Origin: Eublepharis macularius
Lineage: Eukaryota; Chordata; Lepidosauria; Squamata; Eublepharidae
DNA length: 64,000 bases
NCBI RefSeq assembly: GCF_028583425.1
Contig: NC_072800.1
Location: 90,286,501-90,350,500 of the forward strand
Reading direction: 5' to 3'
The notes under the pieces are model-generated. The model worked only from the letters and a program-made list of their open reading frames with translations, ran no database searches and was not told where the DNA came from. Below, in pieces: positions 44,660-54,833 of this stretch. A program made the translations under genes and the position numbers. The first letter of the stretch is position 1, and each line of letters opens with the position of its first letter.

Positions 44660-46975
44660 AGTATAATAAAATGTAGAGGGGGGTGACTTTACCGGGGGGA
44701 GAAGAGATAAATGTGAATTTATAAGCAGTTAGATTAACAGATTGACATATATATAGATATATATAGGTTAATAAATAGAATATTGATAGAAAATAATTAA
44801 CTATAAGGATTAAATATAAGGATTGAGTAACCAACAATATTTTCTTTCTTTGATAAGATTTGTATAATGCACCAAACTGAATGTCTGAAGGTATAGACGA
44901 GTCAAATTGATTGACTATGTGATGAGAGTTATATAGAATTACCATAAAAAGACAGAATGAGTAATATATAGAGAATAAGTCAAATTGTTTGATTTAAATG
45001 TGTAAGATTTTTATGGTTTATGATATATAGGTTTATGATATATAGAAATATTTAAAAATGGAAAATGGGACAAATTGTTTATCTAAGATGGAAACAAAGA
45101 CTTACAGTTTGGGTATATAATAAGAAAAATAGTTAAGGATGTACTGCTTAGTATAATGGAGAATATATATTTGTTTTAGATAGAGGAATTTAATAGAAGT
45201 AAGGGAAAAGGGACAAAGGGTTGGAAAACTGTTGGAAGTCAACAAAAGGGGGGAAAGGGAGGGGGTTAGAAATGAAAAATTTGGGGGAAATTGAATGTAA
45301 ATGTAAAAATAACGGATTCTAACCCAATAAAATTTTTTCAAAAAAAAACCCTAAACCCCCAAAATTGCCCTACCGAGGAGATAACGTTATTGGAATCCTC
45401 TAAATTGAGAATAAAGACGGAAGAGGAGTTGTCCTCAAGTTATGGATGGTTTCAATATAGACAGATAAGAGATCTCTATAATTCGGACTGTATGAAAGGA
45501 GGACTAAGAATGGAGAATTCAGAATTAGAAGAGGTAATCTTTCAAGAGGGTAAAAAAGAAATTTCAAAGATCTATAAAGTACTTTTAAAATGGTATACAG
45601 AAGATGAGACAGTTAAAGTTCAAATGGTGAAGTGGGCGATAAATTTTCATAAAGAAATAACAATGGAGGCGTGGGAATACCTGTGGAAAACGACTCTGAA
45701 GATCACGACATGTACAAATATTAAAGAGAACGTTTATAAAATGATATATCGTTGGTACCTGACACCAAAGAAAATTGCGCTAGGAAATACTAATATGTCA
45801 AATAAATGCTGGAAATGTAAAAAGCATGAAGGATCTTTGTATCATATGTGGTGGACTTGCGAGGTAGCTAAGCAATACTGGGGAGGAATAATAGAAGTGA
45901 TTAACGAAATTTTACAGTTTCAAGTTAATAGAAACCCAGAATTGCTGCTACTGAACTTGGGAATGGAAGATATTCCAGCACAACACAGAACATTGTTATT
46001 CTATATGACAACAGCGACTAGACTTTTATACGCGCAGAAGTGGAAATTGCAAGAAGTACCAACTATTGAAGATTGGATTTACAAATTGCTGTACATGGCT
46101 GAGATGGACAAAATGACAAGGAAGCTGAGAGACCTTGATCCAGGACAGTTTAATATGGATTGGGGGAAACTGAAGTAATATTTGGAGAAAAAATGGGATG
46201 TGGAAGGGAAACTGTGGCAGTTCGAGAATTACTGAGACTCTATAAAAGAAGAGAGAAGCGGCTTTACCGGGAAAGGGGGATTTAATTATTAAATTCTAAG
46301 CTATTATTAGGGTTAAGATGAAAATCTTGTTTTATTATTCACAGTATTAAATAATAGATGTATTATTATGAATATATATTATGAATATATATGAGCATGC
46401 TAGCCAGGTATTTTTAATATAGTTAAGTTTTTAGTATAACAGATATTTCATATAATTAAAACTGATTGAGAATAAGAAATGTTTAAAGAAATATACAGAG
46501 TATAAGTTAAATTGATTAACTTATATGGGGGAGAATAAAGAGATTAAGTAAGGGAATAGAAAATGGATAAAATGTTATACTGATAATATAAAGATTAGTA
46601 ATACATGCTAGCAATGTGTTATTTAGAATATAGGATTTAGTAAATGAGGGGTTAAAGGTAACTCTGTGTTATAAAAAAATAACAAGCTTAGAAGAGAGTC
46701 TAAATGTATGTTTAATAGATTATATGAGGTAATAAGTAAGTAAGTAATAAGATAGACAAAGGGTTGGAAAACTGTTGGAAGTCAAACAAAAGGGGGGAGG
46801 AAAGGGAGGGGGTTAGAAGTAGATATTTACAAAGGGGGAATGTTTGTATTGAATGATTATATATTCTAATCCAATAAAAATGTTATTAAAAAAAAGGGTT
46901 CTATTATTTCTAGCCGCTCTGACTAGATTTTACCAGTTATTAAGACAATCTTCTTTACTCCTATGTATAGCTTGT

Positions 46976-47698
46976 TGCCACAAACCCAGGTCCAACTCAG
47001 GCTTAGGCTAACCTTCCCCTACCCTGAGGTAAAACTTCTCCTCATTAAGCCTATGAAGCTGTACACTGGGCTGGGAAGCCTCTGATAGCATGGTTGATGT
47101 TAAGCTTCAACTTTCCTTCTTGTCCCACCCTTAAGAAATATTAAAACTGGTTACCCAGCCAAGTCTTAGTAGGGCACAGATCAGGGGTTTGCGCTTCCCT
47201 TTGGCAGAAACTGGCACACAAGGCTTGGGGAGGTTCAAAATGTAACTGAAGGTTTATTTACAGAAGATTAAAATCTTCTGTAAATATCTTCCTAGATACT
47301 GGGCAAGCATTATAATTGTGAGCTATAATGCTATTCCTCGCACTGAAGGGGGGACTCCTTTCTACCCACTTCCTTGGCCCACTATAATTCCCAGATCTCT
47401 CAAGTCTAAGCAGGAGTTATTGCTGGTTTTTCCCACTTTAGTCCGAGGACTGACAGTGCTTCACAAACATTCCTTCTTCTCACAGAGGATTCTCTGGCTG
47501 ACCCTCTCTGGTCAAAAGCCAGGCTCCCACTCCCCTTCACTCCCTTGTTTACCCTCCAACCCCAACTGCCAGCTTCCCCAACATTCCATCCCCAACTGCC
47601 ATTTCAGGCTAGTCACATTTGGGGCGGGGGGGGGGGAATCATGTCAGTCATGTGCTCACTGACTGGAAATCTCAGCCTCTGACGCTGAGTCCATCACA
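46976..47698 (-). repeat. solo LTR of the Gmr1-like element
   Basis: Flanked by CTTGT on both sides (46971-46975 and 47699-47703). It matches the LTR at 4098-5019 but lacks about 200 internal bp. As the block B counterpart of the full element in block A, it reflects LTR-LTR recombination. Confidence 0.9.
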
Positions 47699-47907
47699 CT
47701 TGTCTATATGCTTTTTTCCAAAAAAGAAAAGCTTGCAACGCAACTAGCATGTTTATATTCCTGATAGCAAACTTTGCCTGACAGCAAACTTTATTTAAAT
47801 GCTTACACTCAAAAGTGAACCAGCTATTTTTTTTCGAGGCCTTATTTTCGTAGTTCAGTTTAGAATAAGCCGGCAGCAAGTGAGAATAATTTTACTCTAA
47901 TATGTGA

Positions 47908-48104
47908 CAGTTGTCTTGCACACAAGGGCTATTTCCCCACGTCTTAAAAATAGTGCCCCACTCAACGATGGTGGCTTTTCTGCATGAATTCTGATGTCAA
48001 CGTTTCCAACATGGACACAGGCAGTTATTATTCTGTTTTTGTGGCACCTGCATCCGCTATTTTTAAGAAGTCAGGAAACGGCCCTTTTGTGCAAGACAAC
48101 TGTT
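47908..48104. mobile_element. short inverted-repeat element (MITE), block B copy
   Basis: Same as 5228-5424, carried by the duplication: ACAGTTGTCTTGCACA at the left and its reverse complement at the right. Confidence 0.6.
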
Positions 48105-48363
48105 ACAAGTCTGTGCTAAAATACCTTCACTGGCTGCTCAATAGTTTTTAAGCTTAGAATCATAGGGTTGGAAGGCATACCCAGAGTCATCTAGTCCAAC
48201 CCCCTGCATAGTTCAGGAAATTCACAACTACCTCCCACACACACACCTCCAGTGATCCCTGCGCCATGCCTGGAAGATGGCCAAACACTGTCCTACACTG
48301 TTAGGAAGTTCTTCCTAATATTCAGCTGAAAACGCTTTTGATTTCATTTCATATGGTAGCCCT

Positions 48364-51300
48364 TAGGGATGTGCGTTTCGGCATTCAGAATGCCGAAAGA
48401 ATGCCGAAACAAAAGTGTTTCGGCTTCTTTCGGGGAATGCCGAAACGTTTCGGGGAATGCCGAAACGTTTCGGGTAGCCGAAAGAAAAAAGCCGAAACGT
48501 TTCGGGATTCTTTCGGCTTTCTTTCGGCTTTTCTATGGGAAAATGCCTCCGTCTTCCAGGACGCCTGGAGGAGGCATTTTCCCACCGAATAAGCCCAAAA
48601 TTGGTGGGGACCTTCCTCTAACCCTTCTCTAACAACCACCCAAGTTTCAGACAGATTGGACTTTGGGGGGCCATGTTATGGCCCCCCAAAGCAGGTCCCC
48701 CCATCCTCCCATAAGAAAGCGAAGGAGCAGCATATTGTTAGCATGCTGCTGCTGATCTTTCTTCATTATTTCCTATGGGGGAAAAATGAAGAGGCAGGCT
48801 TCCTTTGCCCCCAGCCCTCAGGGGCCCTTCTCCCACCCCTCCTCCCACCCCCCACCAAGGCTCAGCCTGCTCCCACTTGGGGGGGGCCATTTCATGGCCT
48901 CCCCAAGTAGGTGCTCTAATCTCTACCACTGACAGCTGGGGGAGGCTTGTGTTGCCAGGGGTGGCATTTTGCATGCAAAATGCCCCCCAACCCTCTAGGG
49001 CCCTTCTCCCACCCCTCCTCCCACCCCCCACCAAGGCTCAGCCTGCTCCCACTTGGGGGGCATTTCATGGCCTCCCCAAGTAGGTGCTCTGCTCTCATCT
49101 CTACCACTGACAGCTGGGGGAGGCTTGTGTTGCCAGGGGTGGCATTTTGCATGCAAAATGCCCCCCAGCCCTCTGGGGCCCTTCTCCCACCCTTCCTCCC
49201 ACCCCCCACCAAGGCTCAGACTGCTCCCACTTGGGGGGGCCATTTCATGGCATCCCCAAGTAGGTCCTCTCAGCCCCTAAAGTCCACCCCTTACAGCCCC
49301 ACACAAACCCAATTCCCCCCCAGCTGCCACACACAGACCCAAATCCCCACATTAGCCCCTCACAGACCCAAATCCACCCCCACCTGCCCCACACCCATAA
49401 CCCCAGGAACAGGCTGGCAAAGGCCAGCCCTCTCCCTTTGTTCCCTATGCTGGGAACTTCTAAACTCTCTTTCCCTAGGCAATTCTGCACAGCCCAGGGG
49501 TGCCACAATGGTGGGCACACTTCTGAGTGCCAGCTGGTCCCTGTGAAAGAGCACCTGAGCCACAGACACCCTCCCTCAAATTCCCCCACCACCTACAGAG
49601 ATGGCTGGCCAGCCAGCCCCATTGTTCCCTATGATGGGAACCAACTGCACAACAAAGAATAAAACAAGAACAACACAAAATAAAGTTTTAAATTTTTTTT
49701 CTCCCTTCCAAAGTACAAGTAGGCAAAGCAATATGACACATTACACCAGCAGTCCCCCACACAGAAAAATAACACAACTCACTTAACATCAGAGAATCAC
49801 AAAGCATGATACCTGTCAAAAACACTTTATTTCTTGAACAGCTTTAGGTTACACTGCAGGGGGGAACACCAAAGGGCATGGCAGCACTATCTTACACAAA
49901 AATAACACAACTCACTTAACATCAGGGAATCACAAAGCATGATTCCTGTCAAAAACACTTTATTTCTTGAACAGCTTTAGGTTACACAGCAGGGGGGAAC
50001 ACCAAAGGGCATGGCAGCACTATCTTACACAAAAATAACACAACTCACTTAACATCAGAGAATCACAAAAACACAATTCCTGTCAAAAACACTTTATTTC
50101 TTGAACAGCTTTAGGTTACACAGCAGGGGGGAACACCAAAGGGCATGGCAGCACTATCTTACACAAAAATAACACAACTCACTTAACATCAGAGAATCAC
50201 AAAAGCACAATTCCTGTCAAAAACACTTTATTTCTTGAACAGCTTTAGGCTACACAGCAGGGGGGGGGACACCAAAGGGCATGGAAGCAGTATCTTACAC
50301 AAAAATAACACAACTCACTTCACATTAAAGAATCACCCCAAAAAATAGCTGTCAAAAGCACTTTATTTCTGTAACTGCTTTAGGTTACACAGTAGGAAGG
50401 CACCGCAGAGCAGGAAAGCAGTGTACTACGCAAAAATAACACAACTCACTTCACATCAGAGAATCACACAAACAATTGCTGTCAAAAACGGTGAAGTGGG
50501 TTGTATTATTTTTTGTAGTACATTGCTATCATGCCCTGTTGTGCCCTCCTACTGTGTAACCTAAAGCTGTTCAAGAAATAAAGTGTTTTTGCCAGGAATT
50601 GTGTTTTTGTGATTCTCTGATGTTAAGTGAGTTGTGTTATTTTTGTGTAAGATAGTGCTGCCATGCCCTTTGGTGTTCCCCCCTGCTGTGTAACCTAAAG
50701 CTGTTCAAGAAATAAAGTGTTTTTGACAGGAATCATGCTTTGTGATTCTCTGATGTTAAGTGAGTTGTGTTATTTTTGTGTAAGATAGTGCTGCCATGCC
50801 CTTTGGTGTTCCCCCCTGCTGTGTAACCTAAAGCTGTTCAAGAAATAAAGTGTTTTTGACAGGAATCATGCTTTGTGATTCTCTGATGTTAAGTGAGTTT
50901 TGTTTTAATTTTTCTGTGTGGGGGACTGCTGGTGTAATGTGTCATAATGCTTTGCCTACTTGTACTTTGGAAGGGAGAAAAAAAAATTAAAACTTTATTT
51001 TGTGTTGTTCTTGTTTTATTCTTTGTTGTGCAGTTGGTTCCCATCATAGGGAACAATGGGGCTGGCTGGCCAGCCATCTCTGTAGGTGGTGGGGGAATTT
51101 GAGGGAGGGTGTCTGTGGTTCAGGTGCTCTTTCACAGGGACCAGCTGGCACTCAGAAGTGTGCCCACCATTGTGGCACCCCTGGGCTGTGCAGAATTGCC
51201 CAGGGAAAGAGAGTTTAGAAGTTCCCAGCATAGGGAACAAAGGGAGAGGGCTGGCCTTTGCCAGCCTGTTCCTGGGGTTATGGGTGTAGGGCAGGTGGGG

Positions 51301-52121
51301 GTGGATTTGGGTCTGTGAGGGGCTAATGTGGGGATTTGGGTCTGTGTGTGGCAGCTGGGGGGGAATTGGGTTTGTGTGGGGCTGTAAGGGGTGGACTTTA
51401 GGGGCTGAGAGGACCTACTTGGGGATGCCATGAAATGGCCCCCCCAAGTGGGAGCAGTCTGAGCCTTGGTGGGGGGTGGGAGGAAGGGTGGGAGAAGGGC
51501 CCCAGAGCGCAACACAAGCCTGGCAACACAAGCCTCCCCCAGCTGTCAGTGGTAGAGATTAGAGCACCTACTTGGGGAGGCCATGAAATGGCCCCCCCAA
51601 GTGGGAGCAGGCTGAGCCTTGGTGGGGGGTGGGAGGAGGGGTGGGAGAAGGGCCCCTGAGGGCTGGGGGGCATTTTGCATGCAAAATGCCACCCCTGGCA
51701 AAGGAAGCCTGCCTCTTCATTTTTTCCCCATAGGAAATAATGAAAGATCAGCAGCAGCATGCTAACAATATGCTGCTCCTTCGCTTTCTTATGGGAGGAT
51801 GGGGGGACCTGGTTTGGGGGGCCATAACATGGCCCCCCAATGTCCAATCTGTCTGAAACTTGGGTGGTTGTTAGAGAAGGGTTAGAGGAAGGTCCCCACC
51901 AATTTTGGGCTTATTTGGTGGGAAAATGCCTCCTCCAGGCATCCTGGAAGACGGAGGCATTTTCCCATAGAAAAAAGCCGAAAGAATGCCGAAATAATGC
52001 CGAAAGAATCCCGAAAGCCGAAAGAGATTCTTGTTTCGGCTTTCGGCTTTAACGATAGAGAATCTTCTTTCGGCTTTCTACTTTCGGCTATAGCCGAAAA
52101 TTTTTGGCTTGCACACCCCTA
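48364..52121. mobile_element. giant foldback hAT-type element, 3.76 kb
   Basis: Exact 8-bp target duplication GTAGCCCT (48356-48363 and 52122-52129); block A shows the empty site. The ends TAGGGATGTGCG and, inverted, TAGGGGTGTGCA fit hAT. Subterminal zones hold many GCCGAAA/TTTCGGC words in both directions (48375-48535 and 51975-52100). The rest is a huge inverted repeat: about 1.5-kb arms (48530 to about 50030 and about 50540 to 51985), nearly identical by eye. It contains a roughly 180-bp C-rich repeat (three copies left, two right) and a roughly 128-bp tandem repeat at the centre. No transposase or other plausible protein frame; the long frames in the arms mirror each other on opposite strands. 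Confidence 0.88.
49770..50890. repeat. 128-bp tandem repeats at the centre of the foldback element
   Basis: Left block about 49770-50490 has roughly five and a half units (ACACAAAAATAACACAACTC, then CTTTATTTCTTGAACAGC). Right block about 50530-50890 has roughly three units in the opposite orientation. Unit counts differ between arms, so the arms are not perfect mirror images. Each unit carries AATAAA pointing outward from the centre. Confidence 0.85.
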
Positions 52122-52614
52122 GTAGCCCTTCAAGTACTTGAAGATGGTTATCCTGTCACTTCTCAGTCATCTCCTCTCCAGGCTCAACATACCAAGCTCC
52201 TTCAACCTTTCTCCCAGACCCTTCACCGTCTTTATTCCCCTCCTCTGGACATATTCCAGCTTGCCTATATCTTTCTTAAATTATGATTCCCAAAACCGTG
52301 GGTTCTTAATTTTAGAGCCCTAAATGGTTTTTAAAGCCCTAACTTGGACTGACCAGATGAACGAGATCTTGTCAGATCTTAGCCATGTGGAAACAATCAT
52401 TATTAGTTAGTTTTCTTTTAATGAGGATAATATATGCTGTGGCAAAATGAGTCTGTCATTTGGGAAGTTTCCACAGGCCACAGACCCTTTCTGTGTATGC
52501 ATGAAGTTGATAGAGGAAGTAATAGGTATGAAACTAACGAAGAGCTTCATTTACCATTCCCCAAGCTGGCTGCGAGCTGCTCTATTCTTCTCTACTTCTT
52601 ACATGCCCAGAGCT

Positions 52615-52808
52615 AGATAGCCCAAGAGAGCCTTATCTCGTGAGATCTCAGAAGTTAAGCATGGTGGTCCTTGGTTGGCAATTGGATGGTAGACCAGGGA
52701 TGCAGAACCAGGCAATGGTGAACCACATCTATTTCTCTTGCTATCAAACCCTGCCAGAGGTTGCCATGAGTCAGCTATGACTTGAGGGCATTCTCCACTG
52801 CCACGCTT
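52615..52808 (+). mobile_element. 5S rRNA-derived SINE (5S-Sauria type), block B copy
   Basis: Paralogue of 6170-6368; here the 5S part reads CTCGTGAGATCTCAGAAGTT, slightly nearer the ancestral 5S sequence. Confidence 0.75.
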
Positions 52809-53315
52809 CATACATATGATGCAAGTTACAGTTGTCTACGAAAGCTACAAAAGACAGTTAAAGTTTTAGTCCTGCAGCAGTAACTCCTCTTTGTCAGAAT
52901 AACCTGTTATCCAAAAGGCAGATCTCCTTAATTAGTTGGAGGAATTAGTGTTAAAGAAGACTCAGTGAGAAGGAGTAACTAGGAATCTTCACCTATGTAT
53001 AACCAGGATTGTTCCCCTAGAGAACTCTCAAATAAACAGGCAGATGTTCATCAGGAAATGTATCTTTATTAACAGAGGACTAAAAAGTAATCAAAGAAGC
53101 ACAAAACATGCACATATAAGGCTAATTAAGAAAACAGGGAGGACAATGGAGAAAGCAGTTGGGGGTAGGGTGATAATTACCAGTCCTGAAGAAGGAGGGT
53201 TTCATGGGAACAGCAACAAAATGATCTTCAGGGTGGGTGTAGGGATCCAGAACACACACACGGATCACATGGCTGGAAAGCCCAATTATAGGGCAAAATG
53301 TTCCCTAGAGCAATG

Positions 53316-53686
53316 TGATGCAAAGCTTTCTGGCGGTGTACTGGCTGGCAATAGAAGCAGGCTTGAAGCAGTAGAGACCACACCAAGTAAGGTGAATTAT
53401 TTACAGGTTTATTCACAGAGATATATACATATGTACAGTCCAATAGCCTATACACTTCAGAGTGGCAAAGTGCTTCGCCAGACTCTGATACCTATGCAGG
53501 CACATAATACACAATACTCATCATACATTTATACATACTCACATCCAATCAGTATGTACCTGTGCACTCAGCACTTTCGGCTGATGCAACCTTGCAACCT
53601 TGGCTGCTCACATGACTCAACTGTCACTTAGATCAGTATGATCAGACCATGCTGGATCTTGCCAGAGTTACTTTCACACTCTGACA
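53316..53686 (-). repeat. solo LTR, 371 bp
   Basis: Plus strand TGATGCAAAG...CTCTGACA, flanked by an exact 5-bp duplication CAATG (53311-53315 and 53687-53691); the empty site is at about 6870 in block A. The edges resemble the TGTCAG/CTGACA of the chromovirus LTRs but the interior differs, so it is another LTR family. The orientation call is tentative. Confidence 0.8.
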
Positions 53687-53875
53687 CAATGCTGACGTCT
53701 TGCTCCCCAAAACAATGACTTAACGGCCTATCCGGAGGCAGGATAATAACTTGGGAAAGGTTTGATATAACTACCTGGGATGCACTATAGGTCAAAAATA
53801 TTGTTTAATGACCTGGTAAGTACTAGATGGGACGGCTATCAGATGTTTTGACTAGCCCTGATTAGGTAAGTGGGT

Positions 53876-54480
53876 ATATATAGGATATTATATCATGGAT
53901 GTTTTTAGTAATGATTATACCGTGTTATTTTGATCAAATTAAATAGCATGTATTTCTATACACTAAACCAAAAACTTAAAACAAACATTTCTATAGTCTG
54001 CAAATCAAAACTCTTAGCAGAATTAACAAAATGAATCTGTATCACTTATTTCCCATCACTATCTGTAATAGGAGTAGTAGGTTTTCTATTTTTTAAAAAA
54101 ATCTTTATTTGGTCTTTATTTATATAAATTGTTAATTTTGCCATTACAGCATATTTTGCCATTTTCTTTCTCCAATTTTCTTTAGTTGAACATCCCTCCA
54201 ATTTCCATTCCGTTGTCATAATCACTCTGGCTGCCGTCACTATGTACCTGAACAATTCATGGAATGTTCTTTTAACATTATCTGGCAAAATTCCCAACAG
54301 TGTAGTTGTAGATTTCATGGCAAAACCAATTTTTAAAATCACCTGGATCTCAGCATGTATATCTTTCCAAAAGAAATATTTTTCTTATATGTCCACCATG
54401 TGCTAAAACATACCTTCTGCTTTCTTACCGTTTCAAAACATACCTATAAATTTCTTATCTTTTTGATATCTTTTGGGGTA
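53876..54480 (-). mobile_element. old L1 3'-end fragment downstream of CYP8B1 copy 3
   Basis: The minus-strand frame 54342-54046 encodes the degraded L1 ORF2 C-terminus (LLGILPDNVKRTFHELFRYI, then AARVI and TEWKLEG). Homologous to 7640-8250. From about 54480 to 54833 the gene's 3' flank holds nothing further. Confidence 0.75.
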
Positions 54481-54833
54481 CTATACCATCAATAAAACAT
54501 TCCCATTTTCTCCTATGGTTTCTGTCTTGGTAAATATCCAGTCACCAAGTCGAGTGGCATGCCCTCTGCCTGGGGCCAGGCAATGTCTAGGATCTATGGC
54601 AAAAAGAGTTTATGATATTCCATATCTGTAAACTGCCCTTTGAGTATAAGGAAAGGATTTGATGGCTAACAAACATGCTCATACTTCTGAACCTTTGAAC
54701 GTTTGTAACTGCTCATATGCAAGAGACCTTCAAGAAAATTTATGGGTTTTTTTATAGATTTCTCCCTAAGACTGAACAGAATAAAGAACTGTGAGTTAAA
54801 AGCGACGGAGTTATGAAATAAATGACTTTCCTC

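Larger units (their letters stand above)
39198..45376 (+). mobile_element. full-length L1 with both ORFs open
   Basis: Exact 18-bp target duplication GGAGATAACGTTATTGGA (39180-39197 and 45377-45394). About 6.18 kb: 5' UTR 39198-40106, ORF1 40107-40901, ORF2 40898-44659, 3' UTR, AATAAA at 45326-45331 and a short A-rich tail. About 28 bp of C-rich sequence containing CCCTAAACCCCC follows the tail before the duplication. The exact duplication, full length and open frames mark a recent insertion, potentially retrotransposition-competent, though competence cannot be judged from sequence alone. Confidence 0.95.
37152..46897 (+). mobile_element. 5'-truncated L1, interrupted by a second L1
   Basis: Target duplication GTTCTATTATTTCTA (37137-37151 and 46898-46912). 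Halves 37152-39197 and 45395-46897 are parts of one ORF2: linker and RT with FADD at the left, C-terminal region with CWKCKKHEGSLYHMWWTC at the right. Truncated at the segment after the endonuclease (MDLNARARKKREEKR). Apart from the insertion, the only disabling change noticed is a TAA at 46176-46178 where the inserted L1 has CAA, near the protein end. It ends with AATAAA and an A-run. Clearly the same L1 lineage as its guest. Confidence 0.92.
48146..52337 (-). mobile_element. CR1 LINE 3' fragment, block B copy, split
   Basis: Halves 48146-48363 and 52122-52337 equal the CR1 at 5478-5892. The giant foldback element occupies the middle. A truncated 5S SINE head follows at about 52338-52385. 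Confidence 0.75.
46976..53875. repeat. segmental duplication block B (paired with 4098-7036)
   Basis: Nearly identical to block A for 47160-48355, 52130-53315 and 53692-53870. It differs by the giant foldback (48364-52121), a solo LTR (53316-53686) and loss of the microsatellite region. It leads directly into the L1 tail and CYP8B1 copy 3. No gene was seen in 52810-53315. Confidence 0.9.

Noticed and set aside
49770-50890. CRISPR-like array of repeats
   Set aside because: Contiguous 128-bp tandem units without unique spacers, in a eukaryotic transposon.
48338-51847. Proline-rich proteins in mirrored positions
   Set aside because: They come from C-rich repeats in the foldback arms and mirror each other on opposite strands; no start context or family resemblance.
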